Source: Cyclostephanos tholiformis
Lineage: Eukaryota; Bacillariophyta; Thalassiosirophyceae; Thalassiosirales; Thalassiosiraceae
Assembly: GCA_036939975.1 (NCBI GenBank)
Contig: JALLPB010000945.1
Location: forward strand, 1-16,800
DNA: 16,800 nucleotides
Direction: 5' to 3'
The translations under genes and the position numbers were made by a program. Numbering within the stretch: position 1 is the first letter of the stretch; every line of letters begins with the position of its first letter. Shown piece by piece: positions 7,183 through 16,800 of the stretch. The notes below the pieces were generated by a model. It did no database searches. It saw only the letters and a program-made list of their open reading frames with translations, and was not told the origin of the DNA.

Positions 7183-8511
7183 ATGAGCAGGAAGCATCCA
7201 CCAGAGGATATTGCAGCAGCTGCTACGACTGCGTCGCCATTCGCAGGACTAGACATTAGCAAGATCATGTCGTCGACTGGTCCTGTTGTTAAATGCGTTT
7301 TGTTACGTGCTACCTCGACCAATGCTGCTACTGAAAACGTTTCTGGAGCTAATGCCGATCTAGCAAGCAAATCGAAAGATGACGACGACATTAAAATGGC
7401 AGAAACTCCGTCATTGCATCAACATCTCATCGCCGAAATAAACGTCGATACCACGCCACGTAAATCGCAAGTTAATTCGATCTTGGGAGGGCCGTTCACC
7501 TTCCTGGGACAGTATGAAGAAGAGGGTATCGTCGTCATGATACGTCGCCCTCCCCCAGATTTTATCGACGGCGACGATGGAGATAACAAGGAGCTTGACG
7601 AGCTTCCAATCAATCCACATCGATTGCAACCACCACTGCACAATACTGTGGTACGGGGGGACATACTGTTGATGAGGGTTTCGCCCGTAGTCGTAGCTGA
7701 AGAGGAGGCAGAGGCAGTGTTGAAAGACGACGATGATGCAGCCGTGACAGCGACATCAACGGCAACACCTTCATCAACAATCATCAATAATGATAACGAG
7801 GAATTCTTCCTGGATTATACCAGGGAGGACTACTTGAAGTTCGCCGCTCGTACGGATATAATTGCCCTGGCAGAGGATGAGCAGGATGACAATGACTCGG
7901 ATGCTGTTGATTCATCATCGGATCACTCTGACGGCAATGATGACGAAGATGATGAGGAGGGGGAGGAAGAAGGAGACGAAAACAAATATGACAGTGACGA
8001 TGAAGATGACTTTCATCCAGATGATTCAGACATAGATGATACTGACGAGGCAGATGATGAAGAATACCAAGTGGGCATGATGAACATGATCCTAAATCAC
8101 ATGTTGCGTAAATTTCGTGAGGAAAATGATCGTGGACCCGACTCGATCGAGTTACTTGAAATGCGCAAGGCATTGGCAGATAAAATGGGGGTGGCGAACG
8201 TAGCGGGTCCTCCTCTCTCGCAACAGTCATCATCATCGGACGACTGCGACGACATTAACAATCACAAGACGTCATCGAAGGAGGGCAATCTGAAGGTGAA
8301 GGATACGAAGAAGCGTAAAATGAAGGTGGTCGTGGCCGAGGAGATGAACGAAACTATTGAGCTGATACCCCATAGTAGGAGCAACAGCCGCATGATTAAC
8401 GAGGAGGAGGATGAAGGTTTAAGAGATCTGAAACATCCTTCATCGGAAGATAATGACGAGGTAGCACAGGGGCGCCACAGTGACAGCAGCAAGAAGGCAA
8501 AGACAACATAA
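7183..8511 (+). CDS. Acidic protein with a conserved-looking N-terminal domain, function unknown
   Basis: The product is 442 residues from the ATG at 7183. Residues about 78-170 look like a folded domain: HLIAEINVDTTPRKSQV, LGGPFTFLGQYEEEGIVVM, LPINPHRLQPPLHN and VRGDILLMRVSP. A second ordered patch follows (EEFFLDYTREDYLKFAARTD, 206-225). Then comes a long Asp/Glu-rich stretch (about 231-294), a helical segment (MMNMILNHMLRKFREEND) and a Lys-rich tail with KKRKMK, a possible nuclear signal. I recall similar uncharacterised proteins in stramenopiles and some giant viruses of algae, possibly the Pfam family DUF5880; that name is from memory and unverified. Acidic tracts are common in chromatin or histone-binding proteins, so a nuclear role is possible but unproven. 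The E2F-like promoter sites would fit proliferation-linked expression. Confidence 0.8.
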   Translation: MSRKHPPEDIAAAATTASPFAGLDISKIMSSTGPVVKCVLLRATSTNAATENVSGANADLASKSKDDDDIKMAETPSLHQHLIAEINVDTTPRKSQVNSILGGPFTFLGQYEEEGIVVMIRRPPPDFIDGDDGDNKELDELPINPHRLQPPLHNTVVRGDILLMRVSPVVVAEEEAEAVLKDDDDAAVTATSTATPSSTIINNDNEEFFLDYTREDYLKFAARTDIIALAEDEQDDNDSDAVDSSSDHSDGNDDEDDEEGEEEGDENKYDSDDEDDFHPDDSDIDDTDEADDEEYQVGMMNMILNHMLRKFREENDRGPDSIELLEMRKALADKMGVANVAGPPLSQQSSSSDDCDDINNHKTSSKEGNLKVKDTKKRKMKVVVAEEMNETIELIPHSRSNSRMINEEEDEGLRDLKHPSSEDNDEVAQGRHSDSSKKAKTT

Positions 8512-8743
8512 AATAGAGTGGGGAAAAGACGTTGCCGGAATTAACTTCCTATTAATCCATCTGGTTGTTTTCCTAGCGAACTTTGTTTGCATAGGCAAGT
8601 TAGTCTGACTGCCCAAGAATAGGGGGAGGAGGAGGAAGCATCGCAGTGCAAGTCCGAGGACATGGAGGGAGGATGAATGAAATACGACTGATTTTACTTA
8701 GCATGGTACAATTCAATCTACGATACGGGCGTGGCTGAGCAGC

Positions 8744-9599
8744 TTAGCACGACCACTTCTCCTGAAAGGGGCGTATGTCGATCTCATTGCTCAAGCCTAG
8801 GGGTGACTGCTGATACAATGCGTAATACGTGTCGGCAATATCGTCCGTCGAACCGAGCTCGCCGGCCTCATATTGACGCGGCATCCTATCGCGAGTCTGC
8901 GGAATATCCAACATGGCATCGATGCGCACGTGTACCGCGTGTATGCCCCGAGGCTGGAATTCTCGTGCCACCGATTGCGACAGGCCGCGGAGCGCGAATT
9001 TGCCGCACGCGAATTGGGCCATTTTGGCACCGCCGCGTACGGCCGCGGTCGCGCCGGTGTATATTATCGTACCGCGTTTCTTGAACCTGCCATCGCCGAC
9101 GCCCGACGATGCGAGCATGCCGGGAATGACGGCTTGAGTGCATAGAAATGCCCCGGTGCAAGAGGCGTCGATGCTTTTGCGGAACGCGTCCGGATCGATG
9201 TCCATGATGCCTTTCCCGAAGCCGCCCCCGCCGGCGTTGTATATTAGCACGTCGATGCTCCCGCCGAGCGTTTCCGCGGCCTCGGCGAAGGTTTTAGGTA
9301 CCGACGCGGCGTCGGTGCAGTCGAGGGGGAAAAACGCATACGTGGCACCCAATGCGTCGAGCTTCTCCGCCGTTGGTGCGAACGTATCCGGAGTGCGATT
9401 GAAGGCCGCGATGGCGAAACCCTCACGCGCGAATTTAACAGCGGCGCTGCCGCCGAGGCCCGGACCACATCCGACCACTGCGCAAACACCCTTCATAACT
9501 TTCACATAATATCGAGCTTCGTTAGAATAAAACAATGATGCCATCTCGATGGTAAGAAGTATTGCTTCATAAGTATTTCTCACCTGTGGCGGACATCAT
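8744..9599 (-). CDS. Short-chain dehydrogenase/reductase-like protein lacking the catalytic Tyr
   Basis: Firm coding runs from ATG 9496 to the stop at 8744 (250 residues). Seen: a Rossmann start CAVVGCGPGLGGSAAVKFA (nucleotide-binding Gly motif), FNRTP after strand 2 (an Arg that would favour NADP), PLDCTD, DVLIYNAGGGG (the NAG motif), and a C-terminal EIDIRPF. The active-site block reads GATAAVRGGAKMAQFACGKFALRG. The usual Tyr of Y-x-x-x-K is Phe (codon 9011-9013) while the Lys remains, and the usual Ser is Ala/Thr. Classical SDR proton transfer is therefore unlikely; related SDR-like proteins with Phe here do exist in bacteria. The 5' end is uncertain. Either translation starts at ATG 9544 or 9496, or a 16-nt first exon (9584-9599, ATGATGTCCGCCACAG) is spliced across an 85-bp intron (9499-9583; donor GTGAGA, branch-like CTAAC, acceptor AAAG), giving MMSATVMKG in frame. 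I used the spliced extent. Confidence 0.82.
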
Positions 9600-10245
9600 G
9601 ATTTAGATCTCTTTGGTCCGGAGGGGTAATTGACAGACGGCGGAGCGGGCATGGGTATTAAGTATTATTATTGTCTCACTCACACATAAAAATTAAAAAT
9701 GTCTTACACACGCCTCTTTCGGCGACCATGGAGGAAGTTGAAGATACCACATACTTATTCCCACACCAAAATGCAGCACTTTCTCGTTTTGAATCTCTTC
9801 CCCCATGTTGCGTCTCTGCTGTGCGAAAAAAAGCCGTGAGGCCGATGAATCTCGCGATGCTGGAATTGGTTTGGAAGAAAAAATAATTGGGTAATATTAT
9901 TATCTTACACACACACAAGACTCTAGCGTCGACACGATGCCTTGCACGGCAAAAATAATTTATACCGACGGGTTGGATTGCTGTTGGGTTTCTTCTGTAT
10001 TTCGACAAAAGTGGATAGGGGTTGCTCGAAAGGAGGGGGGGGGCAAGTGCGACGGTCCGGGAACATAAGTAGAGGCGAACAATTCTACATCCTACATTAC
10101 ATCGCACCAGCTCGACGTTGCTTCTCGCCCGAGAACGAAGACATCCGAGCAGAAATATAGACGCACGAGAATCAATTTCCCATATAATATATATACTCAG
10201 CGAAGCCGCGGGGGAACGAGCGATCGTGAATATATTAAAAAAAAT
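9600..10245. other. Divergent upstream region between SDR-like and kinase genes
   Basis: This is AT-rich and has no convincing gene. It contains two similar T/A- and CA-rich patches (around 9664-9686 and 9895-9917, each ATTATTAT followed by CTCAC/CTTACACAC). A 52-codon frame (ATG 9728, stop 9884-9886) is of unknown meaning, and there is a TATA-rich patch at 10182-10195, about 55 bp before the kinase ATG. The ATG sits in an A-rich leader (AAAAAAAATATGGC). Confidence 0.45.
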
Positions 10246-13200
10246 ATGGCACTTCTGGCGACGAACTTGCGCTCCCTCTCCCCCGGCGGAAAGAACGACC
10301 TCCGATCGCCATCGCCGGTGAAGGTGACGGCCAATGACAACGGTCCGGAATCGTCGTCGCCGTTGCCGTCCGCCAACAACAACAACAACAACAACAACAT
10401 CATCAACACGCCGATCAAGAAGATGACGAGGTCGTCGTCGACTAGGTCGCCATCGTCAATGTCGTCGTCGGACATCCACAAGGTCGCGAGCGGCGTTAAC
10501 GTCACCCCGCCCCGTGGCGGCGGGGGCGGGAGCGTTGGCAGCGGCGCGAGGAAGGTCACGGGCGGGGTCGCCAACAAGCTCGTTGGCATACGCAATCGCA
10601 TTAGCACGTCGAGGAAGCGGGGTGGAGGGGGAGGGGGATCGTCATCGGTGGATGGTAGTGATAGCAAAAACAAAAACGACGACGGCGCCGAGTCGTCGGT
10701 TTGCTCGTCGATACCATCCTCCGGACTCCCCCCCCCGTCGCCCCGACGATTCTCGCCCGTCCCCCCCCCCCCGATGCCGCGCGGATTATCCGACCGTCAT
10801 TCGGTCGCGAGGGGGGTGAAGAATGGCGGGGGTAACGACGACGCCAGGGAGACCATCGAGGGAGGGAATACGACGGGGGGGGACGGGGGGGGGGGGGGGG
10901 GGACGTCCCCGCGTACCATCACGACGACGGCCGCATCCGCATCCGCCTCTCCCTCCCCCCCCCCCACCACCACCACCGCGACCGCATCGGGCGGCCGCGG
11001 ACGTCTGTCGACCCCCTCGCCGACAGGGGGGGTGGGGGGACCACCGCCGCCCGCCGCGCAGTCCCCGTTCCGCTTCGTTAGCGACGACGGCTTCACCCGT
11101 CGCGTGACGTCGTTCGACGGGCAGGTCATCACTTGCGTCGATTCCGGCCTGCCGACTTACGAGGTGGGGAATTACCTGGGGGGGGGAGTCGCGGGCGTCG
11201 TGTACGAGGGTAGGAGGCTGCGTCCCGCGAACGAGTATCCCCCCGTTAGGTTGGGCGGGGGCGGACACGGCGCGTTTTCCCCCCCACCGCGGGGCGGCGG
11301 CGATCCGTCGTCCTACGGTCAACGTAAACAACAACCGCGGCGGCGGGTTCCTCGCGATAATGCCGGCGGCGGCGGCGGCGGCGGTGGTGGTGCGATGGGA
11401 TCGGCATTTCCGAACGTCGGCCCGCCGGTGGCCATGACCATGAACTCGAGCTCCATGTCGAGCGTGCGCGTGCGATCGTGGATGGTCGCGGGACCATACG
11501 AAGGCGCCGCATCCGCTTCCGGTGGGGGGGGGGGCGCGGTCGCGAATAACATATTCGCCGACGTATACCGCGTCGTGGCGCCCAGGCGATCGCCGCCCGT
11601 CGTCGTGTCCCACGTCGTCGACTCGGCGGGGGGGGGGGGACGCTCGTCGAGGGGGGACGGCGTAGGCTTGGGCGTAGGCGTTGGCAGGCGTACCCCGTCG
11701 CCCGCGGGACCGTGCGGCGCCGGTCCCCTGTGCATCGGCCCTGCCTCCTTCCTCTTCGGCAATTGCGGCGTCGACAACGACCTGGTGGACGATCGATCCG
11801 TGCCCATGAACTCCGCCCTCGCTCGCGGCATCGACGCGGCATCGTTTTCGGGCAGGGGCAGGTACCAGGCCGTCGACGTCGCGAGCATCGAGGTCCCCGC
11901 GGCGTTCTCGAGCGCGGAAAACTCGGACTTCGCCCCCGCGGGCGCCGTCGATGGGGGGGGCTTCGTCGTGGTGGACGACGCCGACGCGCCCAATCGAAGC
12001 AAGAGGGAGGCCAGGGTCCTGTCGCGGAACGCCACCCCCCTGGGCGGGGGAGGTGCTGGTCCGACGGATGTTGGATTGGTCGAGGACGATCACGACGCCC
12101 ACGTCGAATATGGTCCGCTCATCGAGGACGTGTCCGAGACGGTTGCGATTAAGATTCTCAATCCGGTGGGGTTCCGCCTCCTGGACCCCGAATCGCTCCG
12201 AAAGGCCGTGATCGTGCGCGAGGGCGCGCTCCCCGTTGTCGAGCCCGACGGATCTTTCGTGTTGAGGGAGGAGCACGTTTGGTGGCTCGTCAACCCCAAC
12301 AGCCGGAATTTGAGATCGCTATTGAGGAAGAGCAGGAGCGGCGGCAACAGTTATCAACGGAATCCGGGTGGGGACGACGAGTCGGACGAATCGTCGCTAA
12401 AGAGACATCCGTCCCAGCAGTCGTCCTCAAAGGGGGGGATCGAACGCGGCTCGTCCGATGTAGGACTGCGCCTCAGCCTGGTCGCAACGTACGTCGATCC
12501 GACGACGAAAACGCTGTGTGAGCTGCCGCTGCCCCGATGCGTCGAGATATGGGGCCACCCTCCGTTCGCAGCCACCGATGAGGAGTTCGAGGCCATGATG
12601 GAGGTCCTGATGAGATTTAACGCCGGCGGGAGCGCTGGGTTGAAGCGCAGTGCGAGCTCGGGAGGCTACATCAGGGGTAGCCCCCGAGGGGTGGATGCGC
12701 GTAGCTACTCCCAGTCGTCGACAAACAGGGACAGCGATCCTCTTGCATCCCGCCGGTCGGGCTCAACGGTCTTCTGCCCCGCGCTGTCGGCATACATTGC
12801 CGTGCCTGCCGTACCTCCAAAGTACCTCCGGTGGCTGAAACAGCGCAGGCTGGCCACGAAGGAGGTTCGTAACATGATGCGCATAGGCCGGCACAGTAAC
12901 GTCATTCATCTGTTCGAAGTCCTGGAGATGGTCCAGGACAGCAAAAGCACAATGTTCCTGATACTCGAATTGGTCCGGGGGGGGGAGTTGTTCGATTTGA
13001 TCAGTACCAATTCGACGAGCAAGCGCAAACACGGTCGGGGCGGCTCTGGAGGTGGAGATGGCAACAAACTGCACGAGGTTACAATGAAAAAATTCTTCCA
13101 AGAGCTGGCATCGGGTATCGCTTTCATACACTCGTGCGGCGTCGCCCATCGTGATTTGAAGCCGGAGGTTAGTAGGAGAAGATTCAACGTTTCATGTTCG

Positions 13201-14240
13201 TTTGTTCTCATAATCGGATGGTCTAAAACTCACTTTTTCTTTTTGAATAGAATCTTCTAATACACACGAAGCCGTTGGCGAACAATTTAAGTTACGGTAT
13301 TGATGAAGGAGTAGTAGAGGATGAGAAGACTCTGAAAATTGCTGACTTTGGGCTATCTGCCGCATTCCCGCTGCACCCCACAGCTCCGGCCATCCTTCCG
13401 CAAAATCTTGCCCGTGGCGACTCTGGTAGCACATGGGACGGCTCCTCGACCCGATCCCCTCGCACATCGAGCAGATTACCAGCTAGTCCCCCCACAATCG
13501 CGTCGCAGAAGTCAGGCTTCTCTCCATTGTTACAGCGCGCCACAAATACTGCATTGTCCATGCTAACGTGCGGCAGTATGACTAATGTATGCTTAGACGG
13601 AATCATCGAATGCAATGATTTCGTCGCTGACGAGCAAGAAGTGAGCAGCAAGGTCGACCTGCGACGTATGACTTCCGTGGTCGGGTCTCCCCACTACGTC
13701 GCTCCGGAGATCATTGCACAGGCTGGAAATGGAGATAATAGTGAAGGAGCAGCACAACAGCAGCCCCAAGACAAAAAGTCAAGGCATGCGACACGGGCTG
13801 GGTATGACGGCACCAAAGCAGATGTGTGGTCCGCTGGTGTCATCCTCTACGCCATGTTATTCCGATCATTGCCCTTTGGCGAGGACTTGCTTCGATGTCC
13901 ACGATATCAGGCATACCAAAAATGGTACACCGATGCACGACAACTTTCACCGCCATTCCCTGGTCGACGCAATCGTCGCGCCTTCCCGGAGGTCACACTA
14001 GACCCAAAATATGATGAATTCGACGAGGAGGAGATGCTTGGGCCGCATTGGTTCTTCCCCAGCGAGATAACTGCGGCCGGGCGTGATTTGATCATTGCCA
14101 TGCTAAATCCCAATTCGCAGGACAGGCTATCGATCGAAATGGTATTGAAGCACCCCTGGTTGCAGGCCATGGATTATAATAGCGTGGATCAGGCTCAGTC
14201 GGGCTTGTCGATGCGGGCACTGTGCATAAGCGGGACGTGA
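10246..14240 (+). CDS. Large CAMK-like Ser/Thr protein kinase with interrupted catalytic domain (two exons)
   Basis: The exons are 10246-13167 and 13251-14240, giving 1303 residues. The N-terminal 270 residues are Ser/Gly/Pro/Asn-rich low complexity. Kinase motifs follow in order: the Gly loop YLGGGVAGVVYEG (310-321), VAIK with Lys636, a helix C Glu in TKEVRNMM (Glu873), hinge LILELVRGGELFDLI (905-919), HRDLKPEN split by the intron (Asp970; Asn975 in exon 2), DFG (1006-1008), GSPHYVAPE (1119-1127), DVWSAGVILYAML (Asp1165) and KHPWL near the end. All catalytic residues are present, so activity is expected. The APE-region and HPW motifs and the LPFGEDLLRCPRYQAYQKW segment fit CAMK/SNF1/CHK1-type kinases. 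Three insertions stand out: about 310 residues between strands 2 and 3, about 230 between Lys636 and helix C, and about 90 extra in the activation segment. Substrates and any regulatory partner are unknown. Long G-runs make small sequence errors possible in the low-complexity parts. Confidence 0.9.
10875..10902. repeat. Poly-G runs (8 and 18 G) in the kinase coding region
   Basis: Eight G (10875-10882) and eighteen G (10885-10902) are separated by AC. They encode Gly-rich sequence in the disordered N-terminal part of the kinase. A miscounted base here would shift the frame, but the frame is open on both sides, which supports the lengths as given. Confidence 0.9.
13168..13250 (+). other. Intron inside the kinase catalytic loop
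   Basis: The donor is GTTAGT at 13168; a T-rich tract and TGAATAG end at 13250; the length is 83 bp. Splicing joins HRDLKPE directly to NLLI, restoring the invariant Asn, in phase 0. Reading through would end at a TAA at 13258-13260 and remove the C-lobe. Confidence 0.93.
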
Positions 14241-14443
14241 GAACATTAACTCTTGATGCCTGTTAAGCTTACATGTCCAAATAATGTGTCGTGAAGATGC
14301 TTACAATGATGTACAGTACACCACCAAAGAATCGAATCATTCATTCAAACTTGATCAATGAATAACCAAATTTAATCACCTGTCTAAATGAAATGAGTTA
14401 ATGTTGAAGTTTGTTTTATTCATCTACACCTAATTGCAATGAT
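14241..14443. other. Short convergent spacer between kinase and TPR genes
   Basis: This is 203 bp of AT-rich DNA between two facing stop codons (TGA at 14238-14240 and the TPR-gene TGA at 14444-14446, minus strand). No other feature was seen. Confidence 0.5.
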
Positions 14444-16053
14444 TCACCGTCGCTTATTACTCCTGGCGCCATCTCTATCCTTTAGCAACGCCGCATCAAT
14501 CAAACTGATGTTCTTCAATGCTTTCTCGATGCTCATGTTAATCACATCGGATTCCTCGTCATCAAAGAACGTCTGCGTGCTCGTTGTGGCACTTCGATTC
14601 TCGTCTCGAGCTCTACTGCATTCCTCCAAATTCGCCCTATAGATGTATAGAGCCTCCTTGAAGCAATTCAGAGCCTTTGTAAAGTCCCTCAGCGGTCCGC
14701 CGATCAGGGCACCCATGTCCATTAGGGTGTTGGCAACTTCCAAATGCATATCTCCCACGATGTGCCGTTTGATTGCCAACGACGCTGCGTAGTGTTCCAA
14801 CGAAAGAGCGTCCTGTCCAATTTGGGCGAGCGCATACCCCAAATTGTGCCGTATCGTGGCCTCGATTTTCGTCGCGACGGCTAGGTCGAGTTTCGGCGGA
14901 TTATTAGAAACGACGGTATTATTCGCGGGCAGGACCGTTCCTTGTTTGGGTTGATTCAAAGCGCGATCACCTCCCTCGTTCCATCGTCGAAAGGAAACGT
15001 GATAACTCAACGCTCGTTCGTATGCCTCTGCGGCCTCGTCGAAACTATTGGCGGACATTAGAATGCCGGCCTTCTGCAACAGCAAATCGACGATCGAATT
15101 GCGCTGTTCGTCGAGACCCCGTCCAACGACATCGGCAATCGTAACGAGATCGGTGGAGTCGACTTTCCTCGCATCATCCGCCGACCTCTCGTGTGCGACC
15201 TCCAACGCCATCCTAGCCACGTCCAACGCCGAATCGATCATTCCCGCGGCCGCCTCGTATCGACCGAGCTTCCTTAGTAACTCGCCCATGTTAGAGCGGA
15301 CGTTCACGAGCGACTCCACGCGGCGTGGTGTCATCCGCTCTATGGCCGTCCTGGTCACCACCTCGATCGAGGATGATATGATATCCGTCGTCCCCCCCCC
15401 CCGCCGAGGAGGAGCGGTATTTACTCCCGATTCGTCGTTCGACATCTCCTCCATAGGAACGAATCCGTGCAGGTAGTTGCGCTCCGCCTCGCGAAACAGC
15501 GACATGGCCCTCTCCCATCGATCATCGTCAACCCCGCCGTCCATCGTCGCCTCCAGGGCCGCGAGGCCGTTGTATATCTTCCCAAGCTCGTGTCGATGAT
15601 GATGATGATGGCGGTGGTCGCACATCGACGATTCGTCCGTGGCATCGTCGTCGAGAATCCTCATCATCCCCCTCAGGGCGCCATCGTACCACTTATGAGC
15701 CTCGTCGATCTCGCCGCATCGCGCGTGTATGGAACCGAGGGAGCGCATGCACTCGAATATCATGCCGCGTCGTTCCACCGCGAGTCCTCCCCCCCATCGG
15801 TCACCGTCATCGTCGTTTTCGTTTTCGTCGTCGTCGTCGTCGTCGTTTTCCAACGCCACGAGTCGCTCTAGCGCCCTCGTGTACATTTCCATCGAACCGT
15901 CCATGCGGCCCAATTCGTACCGCAGGTCTCCCACGACCATGCACCCCCGGGCGTATTCCATCGCGTCGTCGATGCGACGTCGTTCCTCCTCCTCCTGATC
16001 CTCGGGAGTGGCGCGACGATCGAGACTATGTCGCACGTTCCCATCCCCCTCCC

Positions 16054-16087
<34 letters not shown>

Positions 16088-16675
16088 CGGCGTCAACCTC
16101 CTCACCGCCTCGTCGTGCGCGAGCGATCGCCTACCGTACGGACCGGCCTCACGACTACGGTGGGGGCGATGATGGGCGGACATCAATTCGCGCGTCGCCT
16201 CCTCGATGAGTGCCAGGTCCCTCCGTTTATCGTCGTCGGACGTTATCACCTCGGCATCACGGATATTCTCGCGCACGACGACGTCGTTGCGGTCGTGGAC
16301 GCGATGGGGGTACACGTCGATGCCTCCCCCCCCCCCCCACCCCCCCCTCTCGTCGTCGAGAGATATCCCGTGAAACGAATATTCGTCGCCGGTGGGAGAG
16401 GTGGTGGTGGTGGTGGTGGAGGAGGAGGAGGGGGTCGAGGAAGAAGAGGCGATGCATCCCCCGGGTATGTAGCATCGGGGGGGATTGGGATCATGACCGT
16501 CCCGATGACGACGACGGCGCATTGGACGCCACACGTCGACGCGGTGGGGGGTGGAGGCCGCGCGGGTGTAGCATGATCGAGGAGGGGGATGACAATGATG
16601 CGGAAAACGACGGGGGGGGGGGACTGCCGCCACGCAACCTCTTCCGATGGCAACTAGGCGGGCGGAGGGGCGCAT
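14444..16675 (-). CDS. TPR-repeat protein, kinesin-light-chain-like repeat type
   Basis: The product is 743 residues from the ATG at 16675. The first 240 residues are low complexity (Arg/Pro/His, poly-Ser, poly-Thr). The extreme N-terminus (MRPSARLVAIGRGCVAAVP) is basic and without acids, which could be a mitochondrial presequence, but this is weak. Helical repeats of the tetratricopeptide type follow, at roughly 240-271, 304-337, 366-400, 457-490, 531-560, 607-638 and 645-681. The clearest are LGRYEAAAGMIDSALDVARM, FDEAAEAYERALSYH and DFTKALNCFKEALYIYR, with the A/G-Y-A-L signature residues. Asp-, His- and Ser-rich inserts separate some repeats. TPR domains are scaffolds for protein-protein contacts; no catalytic domain is visible and the partner is unknown. 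It is a single exon as read. Confidence 0.82.
16055..16085. repeat. CGA trinucleotide repeat encoding poly-Ser in the TPR gene
   Basis: About ten tandem CGA units on the plus strand, read as TCG (Ser) codons on the minus strand. They encode the serine run near residues 198-207 and are likely to vary in length. Confidence 0.85.
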
Positions 16676-16783
16676 GCTTGGTGATCCTAATTATTATATA
16701 TCTTCTTTCTTCTACCATTTCATGGTTGGTTGGGACGCACCATATTATGTAAGACTGATAAATCTAAAAGGAAACAAGTCGGA

Positions 16784-16795
16784 TTTGGCGGGAAA
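16784..16795. promoter_or_regulatory. E2F-like site upstream of the TPR gene
   Basis: TTTGGCGGGAAA matches the E2F/DP consensus on both strands. It lies about 110 bp upstream of the TPR ATG (minus strand) and near the window edge, so it could instead serve a gene beyond the edge. The rest of 16676-16800 is AT-rich with no gene seen. Confidence 0.5.
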
Positions 16796-16800
16796 TTTTT

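Noticed and set aside
9676..10107. 143-codon minus-strand frame upstream of the kinase
   Set aside because: No recognisable domain, Cys-rich chance-like composition, and it lies across a probable promoter and leader region.
11319..12035. 238-codon second antisense frame over the kinase insert
   Set aside because: Same cause: stop-poor complement of a low-complexity GC-rich coding stretch.
10786..12276. 496-codon open frame antisense to the kinase
   Set aside because: It has an Arg/Gly/Pro-rich composition with no domain. It is explained by the GC-rich, TCG/GAC-biased codons of the kinase on the other strand, which carries clear motifs.
13275..14240. A stand-alone second kinase gene
   Set aside because: It lacks the Gly loop, lysine and HRD. 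It is exon 2 of the kinase and joins in phase at 13167/13251.
16028..16752. Plus-strand frames opposite the 5' part of the TPR gene
   Set aside because: Repeat-driven composition (CGA and G-runs), no domain; the minus-strand frame continues into clear TPR repeats.

Overview
The window looks like nuclear DNA of a photosynthetic stramenopile, most likely a diatom. Four things point this way. A thylakoid-type CcdA protein carries a bipartite plastid presequence with Phe at the predicted signal-peptide cleavage site, the pattern of red-alga-derived complex plastids. A UGA-recoded SelU/PRXL2-type selenoprotein gene is present. GT-AG introns are few and short (83-115 bp). Coding regions are GC-rich with many TCG/GAC codons, and intergenic DNA is AT-rich. 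The species assignment is inference. There are no bacterial, phage, transposon or CRISPR features.

Nine genes can be supported, packed in alternating orientation. 269-986 (+): a two-exon peroxiredoxin-like selenoprotein with an in-frame TGA at the redox site and a candidate SECIS hairpin at 1059-1129. 1245-2639 (-): plastid CcdA. 3118-4578 (-): a CIR1-like nuclear protein with a CIR_N domain, a zinc knuckle and an RS-rich tail. 4835-5770 (+): an FkbM-type methyltransferase with an N-terminal membrane anchor. 6283-6888 (-): a secreted or membrane Ala/Glu-repeat protein. 7183-8511 (+): an acidic protein with an unassigned N-terminal domain. 8744 to about 9599 (-): a short-chain dehydrogenase-like protein without the catalytic Tyr. 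10246-14240 (+): a 1303-residue two-exon Ser/Thr kinase with very large insertions in its catalytic domain. 14444-16675 (-): a TPR-repeat protein.

Three gene pairs are divergent and share short upstream regions: 4579-4834 (contains a 50-base poly-C run), 6889-7182 (contains an inverted pair of E2F-like sites) and about 9600-10245. The remaining neighbours are convergent or, for CcdA and CIR1, tandem. The genes do not form one pathway. The selenoprotein, CcdA and the dehydrogenase are all redox-type proteins, but the gene order gives no strong reason to join them.

The most notable item is the first gene. A conventional ORF search splits it at the TGA and at the intron. Read through as selenocysteine and spliced, it gives a 200-residue SelU-like protein, with the further oddity that the second residue pair of the usual U/C-x-x-C motif ends in Val. 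The other standouts are the heavily interrupted kinase domain and the E2F-like promoter sites.
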